A DNA stretch of 64,000 nucleotides. It comes from Holtermannia corniformis. Lineage: Eukaryota; Basidiomycota; Tremellomycetes; Holtermanniales. This document shows, in pieces, positions 23,112 through 34,215 of this stretch. The notes beneath the pieces are model-generated. The model saw only the letters and a program-made list of their open reading frames with translations, had not been told where the DNA came from and ran no database searches. The translations under genes and the position numbers were made by a program. The stretch lies in NCBI GenBank assembly GCA_001599935.1, contig BCIJ01000027.1, positions 150,369-214,368 on the forward strand. Direction: 5' to 3'. The stretch's first letter is position 1. Each line of letters starts with the position of its first letter.

Positions 23112-24110
23112 ATGCCACCCAAGAAATCCAGGGCGAGTGCCGCACGGGCTTCGAAAGCTCCCTATCCGAAGGGGAAGCCAACTGTCGATCCAGATGACGT
23201 GCTGGGCTGTGCCCTTTCGTGTGGGACTGCTTCCAAAGGCGACTTGATCCTTCACCCACGTACCACGAACAAGTCGTCGTCTCTTACCTTTCGCGTGAAC
23301 AAAGCGGAACTGCTGCGCCTTGCGCCAGGCCTATCACCTCTTGTTCGCGGTCCCGAGACTGCCAAGTCTCCTTCTACGGCGGATCTAGAAGAAGAACCAG
23401 CTCTGGTGCAGGCGTTGCTGTGTCTATTGCTCGGCGGCGGCGCTAAGCAAGGTCAGAGGGCGGCAATAACCGCACGCAACGGGGGATGGGCCCACTTCGA
23501 ACGCCATCTCACTCGCCTACCCGAGCTTCTTGGAGTGTGTGACAAGTACCGGGTATTGTCAGTGACCCCCAGCCCTGCAACGACACGACTTGCAATCGCT
23601 TTGAGGGAGTACATAGAGATGGCGTCCGCGGACCAGGTTACGAGTCTGTATCAGTGCTGCGTTAGCATCGACCACGACGGCGTAATGGGCGTCTTCGCGC
23701 GGGTTCTCGTGGACCACGTTGGCAACTCGTTGGAGATTGCAAGCCTGCTGGAACCTGCACCTCACACCACCATCGATGAACACCGGCACTTGCTCAAGTA
23801 CTGTGCAAACTACGGAAGTGCAGTCAAATCACTCACATACACCCCGACAACGGAGTACAAGACTGGTCTCGAAGAGGAGCCTGACGTGGAAGGAGCCATC
23901 GAGGCGGCCATCGACAAAGCGCTCAACAGGGACATCGGCTGCAGCGACGCTGTCACCATAATTGACAGATTCTCAAAGGCAGTCCGAGAAGAACTCGCTG
24001 CGTACGAGGACCTCGACTGGACGTATGAGGAACATGACATGGAGGGGACTGCCGAGAATGCCATCTCGTCTTTCAAAGCGGTCGTGGATTCTCTAATCTA
24101 TCGCAAGTAA
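23112..24110 (+). CDS. BTB-like lineage-specific protein, copy 2 (intronless CDS)
   Basis: 332 residues in one uninterrupted frame. A basic N-terminus (MPPKKSRASAARASKAPYPK) is followed by DPDDVLGCALSCGTASKGDL, whose counterpart in copy 3 reads RPDDTLSCAADCGTTTNGDL. The BTB-like core includes FRVNKAELLRLAPGLSPL and LVQALLCLLLGG. Next come RLPELLGVCDKYRVLSV, GVMGVFARVLVDHVGNSLEI and HLLKYCANYGSAVK. An acidic C-terminal part ends SLIYRK. Copies 2 and 3 share these blocks along their full length, so they arose by duplication. I do not recognise a named family; substrate-adaptor or scaffold function is only a guess from the BTB resemblance. Confidence 0.8.
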   Translation: MPPKKSRASAARASKAPYPKGKPTVDPDDVLGCALSCGTASKGDLILHPRTTNKSSSLTFRVNKAELLRLAPGLSPLVRGPETAKSPSTADLEEEPALVQALLCLLLGGGAKQGQRAAITARNGGWAHFERHLTRLPELLGVCDKYRVLSVTPSPATTRLAIALREYIEMASADQVTSLYQCCVSIDHDGVMGVFARVLVDHVGNSLEIASLLEPAPHTTIDEHRHLLKYCANYGSAVKSLTYTPTTEYKTGLEEEPDVEGAIEAAIDKALNRDIGCSDAVTIIDRFSKAVREELAAYEDLDWTYEEHDMEGTAENAISSFKAVVDSLIYRK

Positions 24111-24591
24111 CACCATCGCTCCGTCGCGTGACTCGTGAGTGATACCCTGATCAGTAGAACGCTCTACTCACGCTTCCTACTAAAGCTAGCAAGAGCAAGA
24201 GCGAAGCCTTGCACATCACCGTTTAGGAAAACAAACATATGGATCTTAGACTTCAAGTGATGTTAGACCTCAACATGGTGCACATGGACGTGTCCAACAA
24301 CGGCGGGGCTTGCAAGCGTCCGGGCTGTCCCGGGAGCTAGCGAACGGGGGGACTGTGATAGCAGCACTCCGAAACGCACGCTAAACCAAGCGAGTCCGGC
24401 CAGGGGCAGGGTGCACAGACTAGCCGCGGCACAGACGCTTCACAAGCGACGATGCCCGTGAGATCGCAGCTCTCGACCTGCCAGAATACAGCGTCCATCA
24501 CGGCTTCACCTGGTGAGCATACAGGCCTCGTTCGAGGTACAAGCGCTCGCTAACTTGCGTGCAACAGAAACGTCTTCTTAGCCGACTTCAC
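24111..24591. other. Spacer between BTB-like copies 2 and 3
   Basis: No gene seen. Sequence just upstream of copy 3 (gtgagcatacagg at about 24513 through ctaacttgcgtgcaacag) looks like a 5'UTR intron. Confidence 0.4.
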
Positions 24592-25632
24592 ATGCCTCCC
24601 AAAAGAAGCACGATAATCGCCCCATACCCGCCCAGGAAGAAGCCAGTCGTCCGCCCGGACGATACACTCAGCTGCGCCGCCGACTGCGGGACAACGACAA
24701 ATGGCGACCTGATCTTGCGTGCGCACACGATCGACAAAGCACAGTCCACCGAATTCCGAGTCGACAAGGAGGAACTCAAGCGCCTCGCTCCGGGGTTTGC
24801 CCCTTTCCTTCTCGTTCTTGAACACCCCGTGGTCACGACCGCGGCGGTACTGGAGCTGGAGGAGCGACGTACCCTCGTGCAGGCGTTGCTCTGCTTGTTG
24901 TTCGGACGCAGCGGCAGTGACGACCAAGACGTCGCGGGCACCTCTGACACTACAACCACCCAGGCATGGCCGCACCTCAAGGGACATCTCGCCCGCCTAC
25001 CTGACCTGCTCGAGATGTGCCACAAGTATGGCGTCTTGACAGTGGCTTCGACCCCTGCGAGCACCAGACTGGCGGAGGCTCTCAAACGGTACACACTAGC
25101 CGCTCCCCCCGACCTCTTGTCGAAGCTCTACCACCGTTGTGTTCAGTTTGATCATATCGGTGTAATGGGGGTGTTCGCCCGAACCTTGGTCAAGCGCTTC
25201 GGCAGCTCCTTAGAGATCGCTCGCATCACAAAGCCTGATCCTGGTACTTCAAGTCTAGAGTATTGGCATTTGCTCGACTACTGCGCTGGCTACAGCAACA
25301 CTCTAACCGAGGCTTACAGTCCCCTAGAATGGTGGTTGGAGTGGGCCAACAACTACAAATACCTCAGGAACCTGGGCTACCGGGAGTCAAGTGATCCGCT
25401 CAGCGCCGTCACAAAGGCTGCGATCGACGAGACGCTCAACAGCGAGATCGGCCCCTACGACCCGTCTCTGGTTATTGACAAGTTTGCTGAGATAATTAAA
25501 AGACGGCTTGAGGCGGAAGGAGAGTTTTGGGAAAACGTCGAGTGTGGCAAGGACGAGGCTGCCGAGAAGACCATCACATACTTCACAAACGAGTGGGCTG
25601 CTTTGGTTTATCGCAAATATCAGGCGTCTTGA
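24592..25632 (+). CDS. BTB-like lineage-specific protein, copy 3 (intronless CDS)
   Basis: About 346 residues in one frame. The start MPPKRSTIIAPYPPRKKPVV was preferred over an in-frame ATG at 24559 because it matches copy 2. Conserved blocks are GDLILRAHTIDKAQSTEFRV, LVQALLCLLFGR, RLPDLLEMCHKYGVLTV, GVMGVFARTLVKRFGSSLEI and YWHLLDYCAGYSNTL. The tail ALVYRKYQAS carries the family YRK signature. The Cys-x3-Cys segment (CAADC; in copy 2 CALSC) before the core is shared with copy 2. The gene is convergent with DUR3. No enzymatic motif is seen. Confidence 0.8.
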   Translation: MPPKRSTIIAPYPPRKKPVVRPDDTLSCAADCGTTTNGDLILRAHTIDKAQSTEFRVDKEELKRLAPGFAPFLLVLEHPVVTTAAVLELEERRTLVQALLCLLFGRSGSDDQDVAGTSDTTTTQAWPHLKGHLARLPDLLEMCHKYGVLTVASTPASTRLAEALKRYTLAAPPDLLSKLYHRCVQFDHIGVMGVFARTLVKRFGSSLEIARITKPDPGTSSLEYWHLLDYCAGYSNTLTEAYSPLEWWLEWANNYKYLRNLGYRESSDPLSAVTKAAIDETLNSEIGPYDPSLVIDKFAEIIKRRLEAEGEFWENVECGKDEAAEKTITYFTNEWAALVYRKYQAS

Positions 25633-26324
25633 ACGAGCTGTGAGTGATGCCAACCTTGATCGCCAAGCTGACCGGCCGTCAGAAGGTCGGCGAGAAACGC
25701 AAGTGCATGGAGTTCTGCGTGAGGATCGTGTTTTGGTCGTGAAGTGATGAAGGATGCAACTGCCGAAGTCTGGACCAGCTTAATCCGCCGTGCCGATCCA
25801 CCCCTGCTGGCGACGCTCGTGCAAACCCCAGTAATGATCATACAACTGGTTGGGACATCGGTCTCAACGAGTTCATCCCGAATAATCACTTTGACGACGT
25901 ACCGACCATAACCGGTTGAGGCTGTAGTCAATGTCGCACAGAGAAACTTCGACTCTGCCAACTGGCAACAAGAGATCTGAGCTGAGTAAAGTCTGCAAAA
26001 CCGTGCGCTGAGTGGAGTTGGCACGCAAGGAAAGTTCAGAAATTGCTGCACGTCCCTTAGAGTGAAAAGCCATAGGCAATAGATTGCTTTGAGCGCGTCC
26101 TCACGCATATATCACAGCAGCTGTAGCATCCTCGGGAGGGTGTGTTGACTTTGCTGGTACGTCCTGAACCGATTCAAGGTCAGGCTGTCGTGTCGCAAGT
26201 TGGCATCCGCGGTCCGGGCACATGTAGGGTATCATTGTAGACATTACTTGGATACAATCAATTCATCGATGTGTGTCTGTCAACATTCCCAGTGACTCCA
26301 TTCAAAGGATATCGCACATCAACC
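25633..26324. other. Convergent spacer between BTB-like copy 3 and DUR3
   Basis: About 690 bp. A 163-codon open frame exists on the minus strand (25620-26108), but its composition and lack of any motif do not support a gene. Confidence 0.45.
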
Positions 26325-28730
26325 TCACTTGCGCAACGATCGCAGATCCACCATGATACCCCGTACAACCTGTCTTGGTCAAAGCTGTCCGAACGCTACG
26401 ACTTGTAAACTTACCTGCATGATTCCATGTCGCGCCTCCCATACTGGGAAGATGCCTACCAGACCGAGACCAGCAAAGAGCCAGATGAGAGAGACGCATA
26501 CCCAGGCGGTGAAGCCGGCTTTGGGGTAGACATGAGACGAGAAGAACAGCGGAAGTGGAATGACCTGTTGACGTCAGCTCGCTCGCTCGAACATGGTGGA
26601 TGGCAACCCACGAAAATGAGCAGCACTACAAGGGTGAGAGCTGCGACGGCAGCAAAGCGGAAAGCCTTTTGGAGCCCGCGCTGCTCTTCTTGGATCTCAG
26701 AAGCTTGCTCTTCCGTTGCAGCGCCGTCTTCCTCCTTGTAGCCCTTCTCTTGACCTGTTGTTTCGGGAGGGGTGGACGCCTCGACGACCTGCGTGTCGAT
26801 CTTGGCATTGATGGCGCGAGTGATGTCCCAGTCGAAGTCGGCAGGGCGAAGGAGAGACCAGCCGACGGTGATGATGCCACCGACACCGATAGCGAGCAGG
26901 TTGCCGGTCAACATTTCGTAGTCGCCAAAAGTGGTGTCGACGTCGACGACGCCGTCGTTGAGCTTTGCGGTGATGCCGATCCAGCCAGCGACCGCAGCGC
27001 AGAAGCCGACGATAGCACCGACGACCGCACCTGTCCCGTTGGTCCGCTTCCAGGTGATGCACAGCGCAATGGGCACGACCGCTGAGCCGATCATGGTACC
27101 CATGAGCTCGTAGAGGTAGCCCATGGAGACGCCAATGTAGTTGAAAGCAGTCGCGATCGCCCCCATAAAGATGCTGTAGCCAAAGATGCAGGCGTGGCTG
27201 ACCCAGAGGATTTGCTTTTCCGACGGGTTGCGGTTGATGTAGGTGCCGTACACGTCGTACGTCAAAAGCGAGGACACGGCAATCTGCTCGGCGCTGCAGG
27301 CGGAGGTGACGGCTAGGAAAAGGAGAATGAGCATGGCGATGGCGCCCGATTGGCCGAGGAGGGCGGCAGCCGCTGCAATGGTCAGTCGAGTGCAATGACT
27401 CGAGCACGTACATACCCTTGACAGCGGGGAGACCAGCAGACACCTCTGCAGACGTCAGGTGGATGACGGGGTTCTCGCCATGAGCCAAGGCAACGGCGGC
27501 CAGACCGAGCGATGTAGCGATACCCATTGGGATGCCAAACCATGCCGCGCCGCCGAGCAAGAAAGCCTTGACACTAGTCTCTGGACGCGAAGCGATGGCA
27601 CGCTGCCAGTACGCCTGGTCATTGAACACGGTGCCGAAATTGCCTACAGATGAGTACCGCGCCTTTGTGTCAAACCAAGACTCACCGACAATGTTGAGCA
27701 CGCCAAAGATCAAGCCGCTTTTGGAGCGCATGGTGAGGTACGACCCCTGTGCGTTACCTGCGATCGGGTTCGCCTCGCTCGCTTGGTGGAGCAGCTCCCA
27801 CATGCGGCCTGGGGAACCGATCATAGGACTCGTTGCGTACGCGGTGAGCGCAAAGGCAATCAGGATGCAGTAGAGCACGATGGTGTGTGACCAGTCGGCG
27901 ATGAGGGTTGCGCGCATGCCGCCAGCCATCACGTAGATGGACACGCCGAGTGGGATGAGGAAGCATGCGGCGACCGTGTTCATCCCCGTGAGGTCGGTGA
28001 CGGTAGCGGACCCGCCGAGGATGAGCATGGCTTGGGCCAGTAAGCAGATAGCCTCGTTGGCGGGACAACATACTGGACACGATGATGTTGGTCGCCATGC
28101 CGAAGAAGAGGAACGTCAGGTGCGCGGTGGTACCCCAGCGAGCACGGATGATTTCCAAGTAGCTGCGAGAGGTCAGCGTAGCTCATTCATAGAGCTTTGA
28201 CGTACGTGTGGCAGTGCGGGGCATGCTGCTTGAGCTTGCTGGCGATCATTGCGAATAGAAGGACTGGTCGAGTCAGCGCGAACACGAGACAACACTGCCA
28301 ACACATACTCTGGATAGTCGCACCCGACGCATACCACCAAGGTCCGCTGATGCCAAACTTGTACGCTGTCGCACTCGATTGCAGCAATGTCGCTGCCCAT
28401 GTCCAGGCACTGACGATACCGGCGGCGATCAGGCCAGGAGGGATACTGGGCTCGTATGAGCGTTTGCGCCGTGCCGTACTAGTCGACTCACCTGCGACTC
28501 GCCGAGTTGAACTCTTCCGCCGACGACGCCTTGTGCGATGTGTATCTCGATTGGACTTTGGTCAAGCTGGGCAAGTCAGAGGCAGCCTCGAGTTCGCAGG
28601 CCCTACTCACCCAACCATGACGGCGCTGAAGAACAGGCCCATGCCGATCTACAGTGGTCAGCCGCCACTCTGGTACCGTTTTGCTTACAACCACGCCATA
28701 GCCGGCTGCTTGAGGTAGAACGGACGACAT
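26325..28730 (-). CDS. DUR3: Urea/polyamine active transporter, sodium:solute symporter family
   Basis: A plasma-membrane urea-proton symporter with about 14-15 helices. The start [14 protein letters not shown] matches the Dur3 N-terminus (LPQGAGY). Further exons give [56 protein letters not shown] and [20 protein letters not shown]. Then come [40 protein letters not shown] and [20 protein letters not shown]. The terminal exons read [20 protein letters not shown] and [12 protein letters not shown], then [14 protein letters not shown] after a last short intron. An acidic cytosolic loop ([20 protein letters not shown]) precedes the last helices. Nitrogen-source regulation is usual for the family, but I identified no GATA-rich promoter. 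It lies between the BTB-like tandem array and the disrupted BTB-like copy. Confidence 0.93.
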
Positions 28731-29275
28731 GTCAGTTTGTTCTGTCAGTTCCGCCGGGGCCAAGACAGGGAACCACGCCAGTCAGTCACATCTCTATAAT
28801 GGTTCGTGAGAACTTGTCCGCGCTAGTCCAGATAGCCTGGATGAGATGCATGCACTGGTGCAGCTGCGATTGGCCAGCGATGAACGCAGATAGTCCCTGA
28901 TTCGACGACATCTGTCTTATCGGCGGCTTGACCCCGCAGAGCTCGTTCACTTGCAGGCTAGCGCGCAGCGTGCGAGCATGCGTATCAGTGCAAATGGCTC
29001 GGCGCATTACATATAGTCACCGGCGACAGGCATACAGCACACGGGTTGCGAGATGGTTGTGATTGCTAGACGGTTGCTAGGACGAGGGATTTGACGCTGA
29101 CCAGGCCTTGTCATGAGCATGCATATCATCAGCAAACATAACCCGAACTCTTGTCATAATCCCAAGCAGATCAGGAGCCTCGTACCGTAACGGTGAGTGG
29201 GCGCTGCTCTGCAGATTTTAAACACTGCCAGTGCACGTCACCGACCACGAGAGCTCGGCTGAACCGCACAGACCC
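28731..29275. other. Divergent intergenic region, DUR3 and disrupted BTB-like copy
   Basis: No gene recognised. It should contain the DUR3 promoter. I saw no convincing repeated element. Confidence 0.45.
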
Positions 29276-30252
29276 ATGTCAGCCGATTCTCGCAGTGACC
29301 ACGCTTCAAAGCGTCTGCGTACCCGGGACTTCAGACTCTGGCGATGATTACACCGTGAAACTTCCCTCACCGATCACTACCGGCAATCGAAAGGCGACTT
29401 CATCATTCGGTGTACCAACGAGTACGGACCGACTTCCAAATTGATCAATACATCCTCAAGCGCGGATCACCCGTGTTCAACGATCTACTGGCATCCGGAG
29501 GCAATGCAGAATTGACTGCCACCACCTTTGAAGGGGCGTCTGTACCGTTTGTCGAGCTTCCGGATGGAGCTGCAGCAGTAGAGCTCCTCCTGCTGCTCAT
29601 TGATCCCTACGCGCCGTGGGGCATCAATGAACGAGGTTTCATCAACCTCGTCCTAGCGCGACCTGTCGACTTTCTGCAACTGTGTCGCAAGTACGACGTG
29701 CTTGAATCGGAACACGCGTTTATCCACTCGCGACTGCAATCCTTCCTCGCCCGGCTTGTCAAAGAGAAAGGGCTAGTTGTCTACGAGGCGGCCCTGGCTG
29801 TTGACGACATCAAGCTGATCAGCTACGCCGCACGGATCTGCTACGACTTTGAGCGCACGGCTCGGGTCACCGACGAATCAGAACTATCTGCCGTTGCACT
29901 GCAACGACTACAAGATTACCATTCGGCGCTCGACGACTTTATCCAGGCCACGATCGAAACCTACATGGGCCCGCCGCATGATCCGCCCAATGCAGATCCT
30001 CTCGAGGAGTGCGAACGTCGCGTGTTTGCCCGACTGGTCGTCGATGCTTTGAACAATGTCCCAGAACAGTCAGGCCTCGCAAAGACTCTGAAGGACGTTA
30101 TACATCGGCCGCGCTACGGCGCTTCGGGTCGCTCAGCCATGCGGTGCAAGAGTACTTTGAGTCGATGGCCCATCACTACGAGTCTATCGACACGGTTAGT
30201 GACTGTCTTTACGTAGTTGACGGCCACTGACGCGCTCGGATAGGATTGGTAG
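29276..30252 (+). pseudogene. BTB-like protein, fourth copy, frame disrupted
   Basis: A divergent relative of the three tandem BTB-like genes. The possible start MSADSRSDHASKRL leads, through an intron ending near 29395, to DFIIRCTNEYG. The homologous continuation TDFQIDQYILKRGSPVFNDL lies in another frame, with the break near 29421-29431. The middle is intact (PVDFLQLCRKYDVLESEHAF). A second break near 30085-30105 moves the homologous-looking C-terminus into another frame (SHAVQEYFESMAHHYESIDT). One intron model, skipping the DFIIRC strand with acceptor acgag, avoids the first break but removes a conserved strand. Either this is a decaying copy or the assembly has two indels. The part 29430-30080 is certainly coding-like. 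Confidence 0.55.
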
Positions 30253-30505
30253 TCGGTCACGGCCAGTCGAGGGCGTTCCGCCAGTGTGATCTACTCAATT
30301 TATCGCTTGTATATAATCGTCACTGTCATTCTTTCAGCGTGAGCTTCTCGGTGCGCGACTCGCATCAAACCTCCAAACAGTGCCCTTCCAGGGTCCAAGC
30401 CCCGCACGGGCCGATCCCTCCCTTCCCACCTTCTTATTCGGAACGAGATGCGCAAAGGCGTGTTGTTCGTTCGCTGTGTTTCTCTCCAGCAACAACGACG
30501 ACAGG

Positions 30506-30871
30506 ATGGCGAGGGACTCTGGATGCTTGCAGTCGTGTGCGGCCATCACCTGCGGCTGCTTTGTGTGGTTGCTCAAGTGAGTCGCTCGCGACTTGGAAAG
30601 GCGCTAACGTCCGTGCAGCTTGGCGATCGGTCTCGCCTTTCTGTTCATGTTCATCATTGGCATCTTTGCCCTACTCAAACGTAAGGCGCGTCTCGCTCTC
30701 ATCCATCCAAGCTGAGCGTGCTCAGAACCGCCCGCGATTTGGGACCACCAAGACATCAAGGCCGGCGTGCTCCTCATTGTCTTTTCCATCATCGGAGGGA
30801 ATCTGCTCATGGCGCTGTTGATCTGCGGCGTTGCGGCGGGCGCAGCGTGCTGTGGGCGCGACAGGATGTGA
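30506..30871 (+). CDS. Small Cys-rich protein with two membrane helices
   Basis: Three exons joined through two introns (gtgagt...tgcag and gtaagg...ctcag) give a product of about 92 residues. The start is MARDSGCLQSCAAITCGCFV. A first helix is IGLAFLFMFIIGIFALL, and a loop PPAIWDHQDIK links to a second helix GVLLIVFSIIGGNLLMALLI. The tail GVAAGAACCGRDRM is again cysteine-rich. Six or more Cys lie near the membrane ends. I recognise no family; small membrane proteins of this layout occur in ER, mitochondria and plasma membrane. The reading is supported by both splice junctions keeping frame and by hydrophobic continuity. Confidence 0.65.
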
Positions 30872-32179
30872 GATAGGCAAGGGTATGGACACGACTTGTG
30901 GTACGCCGTGCTGACACTGGGCAGATTTGGACTTTGTCATGACTGTTTATACGTCGTCGATATGGATTGCCTGTCTTGATGTCGATCTATCACTGTCGAC
31001 CGACTGCGTCACCACACTCAACACGCCACGGCCTCGCTCTGCCCCGGTGATCCCTGCCGCTCCTCCAGTGATCCTAGTGTCGCCAACTCGCGAGAACCTG
31101 TTGGTCTCGCTGAGAACTTGACCCGGGTTTCCGATCCCCGACCTGAACTCTCACCACACCTTCCCCATATTTGCAGCATCTACCCGACCACCGCCACTCG
31201 AACCTGGATGACGGTGCGCACAACGACGTTCGGCGCATACCCATACGGACCTCCACGATCCACCACCACCAAACTATCCGACCTTATAATCATGTGGAAG
31301 TGGGCTTCTCCCAGCCGCGCCTTCTTGAATCGAATCTCTGTCATGCACCACGACTTCTCCGCCAAAGTGCTCGGTCTATAGATCGACGTGCCAGCGCGCA
31401 CCGGCTTGCCAAGCGCATCATTGGCTCACTCGGCTTGGCCTATGGCCGGTGCGATTCGTGGACAACTACCAACGCGAGGCCCTGGTCAGTGGTTTGTCTG
31501 CATTCACCGACCATGTGAGTGATTATGTGATGAAGCGACGGCGCGGCGTGCACTGACCGATTCGAGCAGGTCACGGCATGCATCCCGTCATCGTCATCAC
31601 TCCAAATCACTCGCTTTCGCCGACAACAGCAGCGTACGCAGTCTTGGCAAGTGCCGTGGCCGGCGACACGAGTCCCGCTACACCGACCGACATCCGACTC
31701 ACGGACAGCCGCCACTTTTTCCCCGCCGAGTGGCGCCAACTCTGTCTGCTCGGTCACGCCCAGCTTGCCTCTAACCGAGTCCCTGATAATCTCCTTTTGA
31801 GCGGGTACTGCGTCGAGATCACCTTGTGAGCTGTATGCGTCTTCGGGCTTGGGGTTGGGTTGGTGGACAGAGGTGCTTGTGCGGGTCAGCAACATCTGTG
31901 ACGGCGGCAAGGCGGCGCTCAATCGTTAAGAAACATGGGCGCTGCTGAGGAAGTGAAAGATCTACGAGGGAATGCTGGGCTACCGTATCTCGCGCTGTGG
32001 ATGCGCTCGTCTTATCTAAACTGCCACTGTGCGTGTTTGGTTCGGGGGTTGGCGTGCAAATAGAAATGACGTGTGAAATGATTCAGACCACGCGCGTGCT
32101 CTCGACCCACTTTGTGTCGGTGATTCTCAACATCTTCACATCCTCGTTGCGCACTGCCAGCTTGATCACAGGCTGAACA
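30872..32179. other. Unresolved 1.3 kb region upstream of IPP isomerase
   Basis: Several short plus-strand frames look partly coding, such as WPVRFVDNYQREALVSGLSA near 31440-31500, followed by a plausible intron. They do not join into a gene I can support, and no domain is recognised. A minus-strand frame at 31440-31922 is also open. Confidence 0.35.
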
Positions 32180-33167
<988 letters not shown>

Positions 33168-33436
33168 GCGCGAGCAGGCGGGTGGCAGCTCAAGTGCATG
33201 GGTTTGTATAGTATCATGGGAGGGGATGTCAGGCATTGCATCGCAAGGCCGTCGGCGCCATTGGCCAGCCACGCTGGTCACGCCGAGCGCCCAACCCAAC
33301 AGTCTATCGCCATGCGGTCGACCGATGCAATTGGGCAGCACTCGGACGTATCAGCGTCCAGACTGCACCCTTTGGAGTCTCCTGCAAGCTATAAAGCTAG
33401 ATTCAGCGTCGTAGAACGCTGCACACTACTCTCACA

Positions 33437-33700
33437 ATGTCCACTACCGCCAGCACAGCGCCACCACTAATCTGCACAGAGTGCCGTGAGACGGCCCCTG
33501 CGGGAACGCAGCCTTCACGCGATGCCGAGGGCAAAGAGTTTTATTGGTGTGACAAGGTGATTGCTGTGCTTGTGTACGGTGCCAGGGCTGACGCCTCGGG
33601 GCAGTGTACGGACGAAGCGACGGGCGAGTCTCAGCTGCCTTCGTATGACGCTTCAACCCAAGGTGCTACGGGTACTGCGCAAGGTCAGAGCGGTCGTTGA
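33437..33700 (+). CDS. Tiny CxxC protein, possible zinc ribbon
   Basis: About 72 residues. Exon 1 starts MSTTASTAPPLICTECRETA and ends FYWCDK. A 48-nt intron (gtgatt...ggcag) with a ctgac branch sequence follows. Exon 2 begins CTDEATGESQLPSYDAS. Splicing brings the second pair together as WCDKC, so the product has CTEC and CDKC, a plausible four-Cys metal site. The C-terminus is Ser/Thr/Gly-rich. No family is recognised. Small size leaves real doubt, but the intron that rebuilds the CxxC is good support. Confidence 0.5.
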   Translation: MSTTASTAPPLICTECRETAPAGTQPSRDAEGKEFYWCDKVIAVLVYGARADASGQCTDEATGESQLPSYDASTQGATGTAQGQSGR

Positions 33701-34215
33701 GATCCACATTGCCTGTGTAGTGCGAGACGTATATGCTAGTCTAATGGTAGTCGCGACCTCTGAGCATTGCAGTGAGCGGCGCACGAAGGCGACCATGCCC
33801 TGCGCCGTCCTTTGACCACATGCTGCATCCGACATGTGTGATCCGTTGAGAGGCGCATGATCATGGGCATCTCGCGAGCTGACGACCACGCCTGCGTTGA
33901 TGGCTGCTGTGCTTTGCCCGGCCGATGGTTGGATGCTGGTCGATCGGCCGAACAGGATCGACAATAATCGACCGGCCGAACGCGAGGCAAGCACCAATCG
34001 CAGTGATCGCATTCCACCGCTCGCTTTCAACTTTGGACGGTCACTGCGGTTCATCACTCGGTAGGATCACCAGCACTAGCTCCATCCACAGCAACAGGTT
34101 CATCTCCCTTTCAGTCGATTCTCACACACACACCACTGATCAGCAAGGAGGAAAAAAAGTCAGTGGCGACCGGTACCGGATCTCCACTTTGCACTGACAG
34201 TTTGCGCTAGTCACC
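33701..34215. promoter_or_regulatory. LEU1 upstream region with repeated CGGCCGA and a Leu3-like site
   Basis: CGGCCGA occurs at 33919-33925, 33945-33951 and 33973-33979, the last two as CGGCCGAAC. CCGGTACCGG at 34170-34179 fits the CCG-N4-CGG pattern bound by Leu3 in yeast. No gene is seen here. Regulatory function is an inference. Confidence 0.45.

Noticed and set aside
25620..26108. 163-codon minus-strand open frame
   Set aside because: No motif, overlaps the end of BTB-like copy 3, and lacks homology-like features.
26697..28028. 443-codon minus-strand frame starting [13 protein letters not shown]
   Set aside because: Its first half is a true DUR3 exon, but after the intron near 27400 it runs on in a wrong frame (Arg/His-rich nonsense), so it is not a separate protein.
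31440..31922. Minus-strand 160-codon frame with Cys cluster
   Set aside because: The plus strand is equally open, and neither joins into a supported gene, so no CDS was called.
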